Assembly: GCA_014529385.2 (NCBI GenBank)
Contig: CM043964.1
Span: 139,214,529 to 139,278,528 of the forward strand
Direction: 5' to 3'
Source of the DNA: Adiantum capillus-veneris
Taxonomy: Eukaryota; Streptophyta; Polypodiopsida; Polypodiales; Pteridaceae
DNA length: 64,000 nucleotides
How positions within the stretch are numbered: the first letter of the stretch is position 1; every line of letters starts with the position of its first letter. The notes below the pieces were generated by a model. It was not told the origin of the DNA. It saw only the letters and a list, made by a program, of their open reading frames with translations, and searched no databases. Shown here piece after piece: positions 60,473-64,000 of the stretch. The translations under genes were made by a program, and so were the position numbers.

Positions 60473-61314
60473 TTTGATTTTCCTTTTCTTGCTTAAGAAG
60501 AGAGGTTCTTAAGTAGCATATAAATGGTTTATTTTGTTAATTATATTAGGGTAAGTGGGAATGGGATCTATTATCGGTCTTGTTGAGTCCACTATGTGGG
60601 ATATGGTACACACATCGGGAGCTTTGGACTTAATAATGGGGTCTTTTTAAACTTGCCTACAACTTTACCATTATTGAGCCATAAGAAGTCGGAAAGGAGC
60701 TAGCCCTCGGCAATTCTGCAATATTAGACCCACTCCACTACTCTATATAATTAACCACTTCAAGTCGTGGGTGTAGATACTTAAGAGCCAATTTTCAAAG
60801 TCTAAGAGGAGTGGCAACTAAGGTTTTGAATTACCAAAGCATACCCTAAGGGGGGATCCCAAAATCCGAGCCAATAAAATTGAGCAAACCATAAACCGAG
60901 CAAAACTTACAAAATTTTTTGACACAAAATTGAGCAAACCATAATCTAATCAAAACTTACAATGCTTTTTTATATCCGTGTGCAATATATTAGTTGTATA
61001 TATCTTGGGATTTGTTGGTTAGAGATACTCCCTACATAGTTTCTTTACCTATAAAAATAATTATTAAATTGTTATATCACTAATTCATGCCAAAAACCAT
61101 CCGTCAACATTGAAATTTATCAAAAAGGAGAGTGTGGTGCAACAAAAAAAATACCGCCGCACAAGAATATTGGGGCAAAAGTTAATACCCATAAACACAT
61201 ACCACCCAAAAAACTACGTCTCAAAACCATTGCAAGGTCCACAAGCCTTCAAGGCTGCATCAGCACCCGTGAACCTCCAAATGCTTGGACTAACTCCAAT
61301 TTTGTTAGAGTAGC
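60473..61314 (+). other. Retroelement leader remnant, no coding sequence
   Basis: Follows the primer-binding site as the 5' leader would. No gag is recognised before the MULE-like remnant begins, so the element is truncated at its 3' side or was interrupted. Confidence 0.45.
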
Positions 61315-61653
61315 CTAATGCATGAACTCATGAGCATGAGGGTCAAGGCCAAGTACTTGCAGAAATATGAAGTAAATGTGCTTAGATGGCATATACACAA
61401 GGCGCTTGCTTTCTCGGTTTTGAAAATCCTCGCAAGTACATCTAGGAAAATCTGGCATTGTCACAGAGTATGTCACTCCCTTTGCACTTGAACCCACAGT
61501 ATTAACATAGAAAACATGTATATCATTGCAAACCACAATGACCTCTCGCACCAAATCTACTACCATGGTTCTACCCACTTCAATCTTGCCATGAAACTCC
61601 TTTGTTAATCGTGATCTCCATTTCACAATCTTTCCATCTCTAAATTTGGGCAA
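61315..61653 (-). pseudogene. MULE-like transposase, SWIM zinc-finger end
   Basis: The frame reads KIVKWRSRLTKEFHGKIEVG, then YSVTMPDFPRCTCEDFQNR and MPSKHIYFIFLQVLGLD. SWIM fingers have C-x-C...C-x-H. Here Cys72, Cys74 and His92 are present, but the third ligand is Ser90. SWIM fingers form the C-terminal part of many MULE and FAR1-type transposases. It lies in a different frame from the upstream core. Confidence 0.75.
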
Positions 61654-62281
61654 CTCTTTGTTTCAATGGAACTGTTTCATGCATTCTTGTTGTTGATGTC
61701 ACACCTGCTTGCAAAACAAAACCATTGGCCTGCAATTGTGTTACCTCTTGAGGTTGCAAATTTGTGCCCTCTGCGACCACCCAAACACAGGGAGCTGGAC
61801 CTGGCGGCCCTTCAACGATGCTGTGAACCAAATGAACCCTTCCACAAGGCCTCCCAGTTGTGAACCAGATGGAGGATATTTCCTGCTACCCCAAAAACAA
61901 GGAGCTGGCACCCATATGTTGATATTCATTGAACAATCATTAATGAACCGCCCACATCGATCTCCATCTTTTGACACCACACCAAAACAAGTCATATTTC
62001 TCCCAGGTTCTATTCTTCTTATTGCCCAAATAGACTTTGCTACATTTACTTCGGGATAAGGGACATCGCTTCAAGTTTTTTTTTTTTGCTGAAGCCCACC
62101 AATTGACTTGTAACATACTCTGGCCTGTGGCTATCCTCCTCCAAGACAATATTTGCATCAGCAAAAATTGGCCTCTTTTTTCTGATACTCTTTTCTTGGA
62201 GTATATTTATATTCATTTTAGGACTATTGACACCCATTTCATGCATTGAAGAGTGTGTGAGGTCAACTAGTTTCTTTCCTG
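61654..62281 (-). pseudogene. MULE-like remnant, linker region
   Basis: Minus-strand frames such as VVAEGTNLQPQEVTQLQANG (61,640-61,831) look like the linker between transposase core and SWIM domain, but frames change and stops occur. A run of 12 T at 62,078-62,089 lies in the region. Confidence 0.45.
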
Positions 62282-63250
62282 CTACGGCTGAAGCAGATAA
62301 GGTTGGTTTGTGAAGCGATCTACCAAATCTTTAATGTTGGGACCAGTGGAGCTCCCAACACCTTTCAAATAGGCATTATATTTCACACTTTGAAGCACAG
62401 CTAAATCCATATCTGCACATGCCACCTCATACAAACTTATGTGATCCTTATAACCAATAGAGGCACGCATACTAGCATGTTTTGACTCAGACAAGTTTGT
62501 GTTAGGGACAAAGACACTTGCAGTATCTTGTGATACCAATCTTTCCCCCCAATGAGGCACTCGTATACCCCACCAAGCCAACCATGTCTCCAATGAAGCA
62601 ATCTCTCCTTCAATGGCCATTCTTGTTTCCCAAAATATTCTAAGCTCTCTCTTAGAATGCTCAACCGCATTCTCTGTAGGTGCAGTTCTCCACTTGTGGC
62701 ACAAAATCTTGTGCTCCTCTTGAAATGCGGGACGGATGCACTTGATAGTATGTCAAACCATACTTTGCTCCCAATGAAACAAACATGATCTCTCTTTGTT
62801 TGGAATAGACTTCTTTTCTCCTCCAAAAAAAATAGTACGCACAACAATCCAGTTGGCACTTGCTTCATCTGCCATAAATCCCCTGATCTTTGGCTTATCA
62901 GAACCTTGTTTCTTGACCACATTGTTCAACATCTTCCAAAGTTCAATATGAGCATATTTATTTTCCACGCTAAACTCAGCAGTTGCAATAGTGGGAAGCT
63001 CTCATACGTAACGGTCATAGACATGCGCTAACATAGTCGACCATCCTTGAACACGGTGAACATGATCAAAGTGCACCCACATTTGCTCTGAATTACCTCC
63101 AGGGTGCATCCGATTCACCAAATCAACTCCACTGCCCGGTCCCTTAATTGACATTTTAAATACATGAGGTTGTACCTTATCACCCAATTGGCCTAGAAAA
63201 AGGATCCTATGGATAAAAGGATACCTGCATTTGCTTTTCAAGTCAAGCAC
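62282..63250 (-). pseudogene. MULE-like transposase core with in-frame stops
   Basis: One frame runs the whole length: FIHRILFLGQLGDKVQPHVF, SGVDLVNRMHPGG, WVHFDHVHRVQGWSTMLAHV, then after a TGA at 63,002 TIATAEFSVENKYAHIELW, IRGFMADEASANWIVVRT, RSCLFHWEQSMV, and after a second TGA at 62,753 HTIKCIRPAFQEEHKILCHK, NTNLSESKHASMRA. The D-E-A region and the C...FHWEQ motif are typical of MULE/FAR1-class transposases (DDE type). Both stops could come from CGA to TGA. No frameshift is needed, so decay is by base substitution. Confidence 0.72.
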
Positions 63251-63334
63251 TACCTCAAGACCCTTTGAAGTGCAGACTCCAAGCTTCGTTCCACTTTCCT
63301 TTTATTTGATAGGGGAGTCATACTGTCAAGGAAT

Positions 63335-63700
63335 TCAACAAATTCCCAAATCTTCAATCATAGCACTTGCAGTTGAACCTGCTCCAATAAGCTTTCCATG
63401 ATAAGAAAAATGAGTAGTGGCCCACTCCAATTGTTTCGCAGTCACCAAAGGATCTCGACTTGTACGATCAAGCAACATTTCATTTATGTGACTTTCAACC
63501 ATCCGACTCCTCCCTTCTGCACATGGATGATTATGCTCTCCAAGATGCAAAGCACACCTAGTACGATTATGTTTATGCAAACAATAGTAAATAATTGTAG
63601 GACATGTAGAGACACATTTGGGAATTTGTCCACAATGAGTACATACCAGTGTGCCATACTGAGAAAAGATCAGTCCTTTAGGACTAGATTTAACAATCGA
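63335..63700 (-). pseudogene. MULE-like transposase, N-terminal zinc-binding domain
   Basis: In one frame: GLIFSQYGTLVCTHCGQIPK, CVSTCPTIIYYCLHKHNR, CALHLGEHNHPCAEGRSR. The C-x2-C...C-x-H-x-H...H-N-H pattern is that of the FAR1/WRKY-GCM1-like DNA-binding zinc fingers found in front of MULE transposases. A TAG lies just upstream (about 63,704) in the same frame, and the frame changes again towards 63,250. Confidence 0.65.
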
Positions 63701-63753
63701 ACCTCGCTATTGAGACTCATTTATACATATTTGAGTGCAAATAAAATGGACAA

Positions 63754-64000
63754 TCAATGTTGATGCAACGCAAATGCCAAGAGCATCATAAATCTGAAAA
63801 CACCATTAAAACTATCACTGCTACAAGTAACATACGCTGTCCACATGTGACTATCATGTCTTTGCTCCATGCCACTCATACCTGAAGAATGACGAGCTGG
63901 CGGTAACTCAAAAGCAATATACCCATCATAATGAGCTGGGAGCTCATCAGTAGAGACCACTTTCTTCACTTGATGGAGTGCACTATATAAATTGCTTTGC
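63754..64000 (-). pseudogene. MULE-like remnant, N-terminal piece, cut by the window edge
   Basis: Frame DELPAHYDGYIAFELPPARH, then MWTAYVTCSSDSFNGVFRF, ending TGA at about 63,754. It probably belongs to the N-terminus of the same protein; the gene continues beyond the window. Confidence 0.5.

Overview
This looks like nuclear DNA from a land plant with a large, repeat-rich genome. Three things point that way: a plant-type Ty3/gypsy chromovirus remnant, a MULE-like transposase remnant with a SWIM zinc finger, and split genes with good GT..AG signals and AT-rich introns. A seedless plant or gymnosperm is plausible, but the sequence does not settle it. There are no bacterial operons, ribosome-binding sites or CRISPR arrays.

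Layout. Positions 1-2.6 kb hold a decayed chromovirus (protease, reverse transcriptase, integrase and chromodomain pieces, then a truncated 3' LTR). From 2.8 to 11 kb and from 19.6 to 33.9 kb lie two large arrays of one repeat family. Its signature word is AAGGTCCACCACTTGTCCAA. In the left array the word runs on the minus strand, in the right array on the plus strand, so the arrays are inverted. The right array has three levels of order: ~50-bp monomers, ~442-bp units of eight monomers, and a ~4,515-bp super-unit present twice. Inside the left array a 0.8-kb island (5.25-6.03 kb) carries a broken FCP1/NIF phosphatase-like exon.

The central module (11.7-19.5 kb, minus strand) holds exons encoding, in order of transcription: an unrecognised N-terminal region, a ParB-like DGQHS region, a region that may be a degenerate adenine methyltransferase, a SET domain with an in-frame stop, and a second FCP1/NIF-like domain. 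The same ~150-bp boundary segment brackets this module in inverted orientation (10.83-10.97 and 19.61-19.76 kb), so module plus arms looks like a giant foldback element with cargo. A smaller array of the same word (36.5-38.3 kb, 316-bp units carrying perfect CACGTG sites) leads into the one long intact gene, a 1,075-codon plus-strand ORF at 38,429-41,656 with a transposase/DUF7869-like core.

From 41.7 kb on, the DNA is mainly decayed repeats: LTR pieces of the same family as the left chromovirus (41.98-43.22 kb, and a full LTR with primer-binding site at 58.84-60.47 kb), CA/GA, CT/TA and TC microsatellites, a 3.9-kb palindrome-bearing minisatellite (46.7-50.6 kb), a poly(A) retroposon with a 10-bp target duplication (51.28-51.54 kb), a short non-autonomous LTR pair (55.65-57.72 kb), and a MULE-like transposase pseudogene (61.3 kb to the right edge, minus strand).

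Most coding remnants keep their frame but carry isolated stop codons, several of which fit C-to-T change. The intact candidates are the 38.4-kb ORF and the 16.9-19.5 kb exons. How they work together is inference: the repeat-armed module could be mobile or once mobile, with the 38.4-kb protein as a candidate mobilising enzyme. Nothing here proves it.
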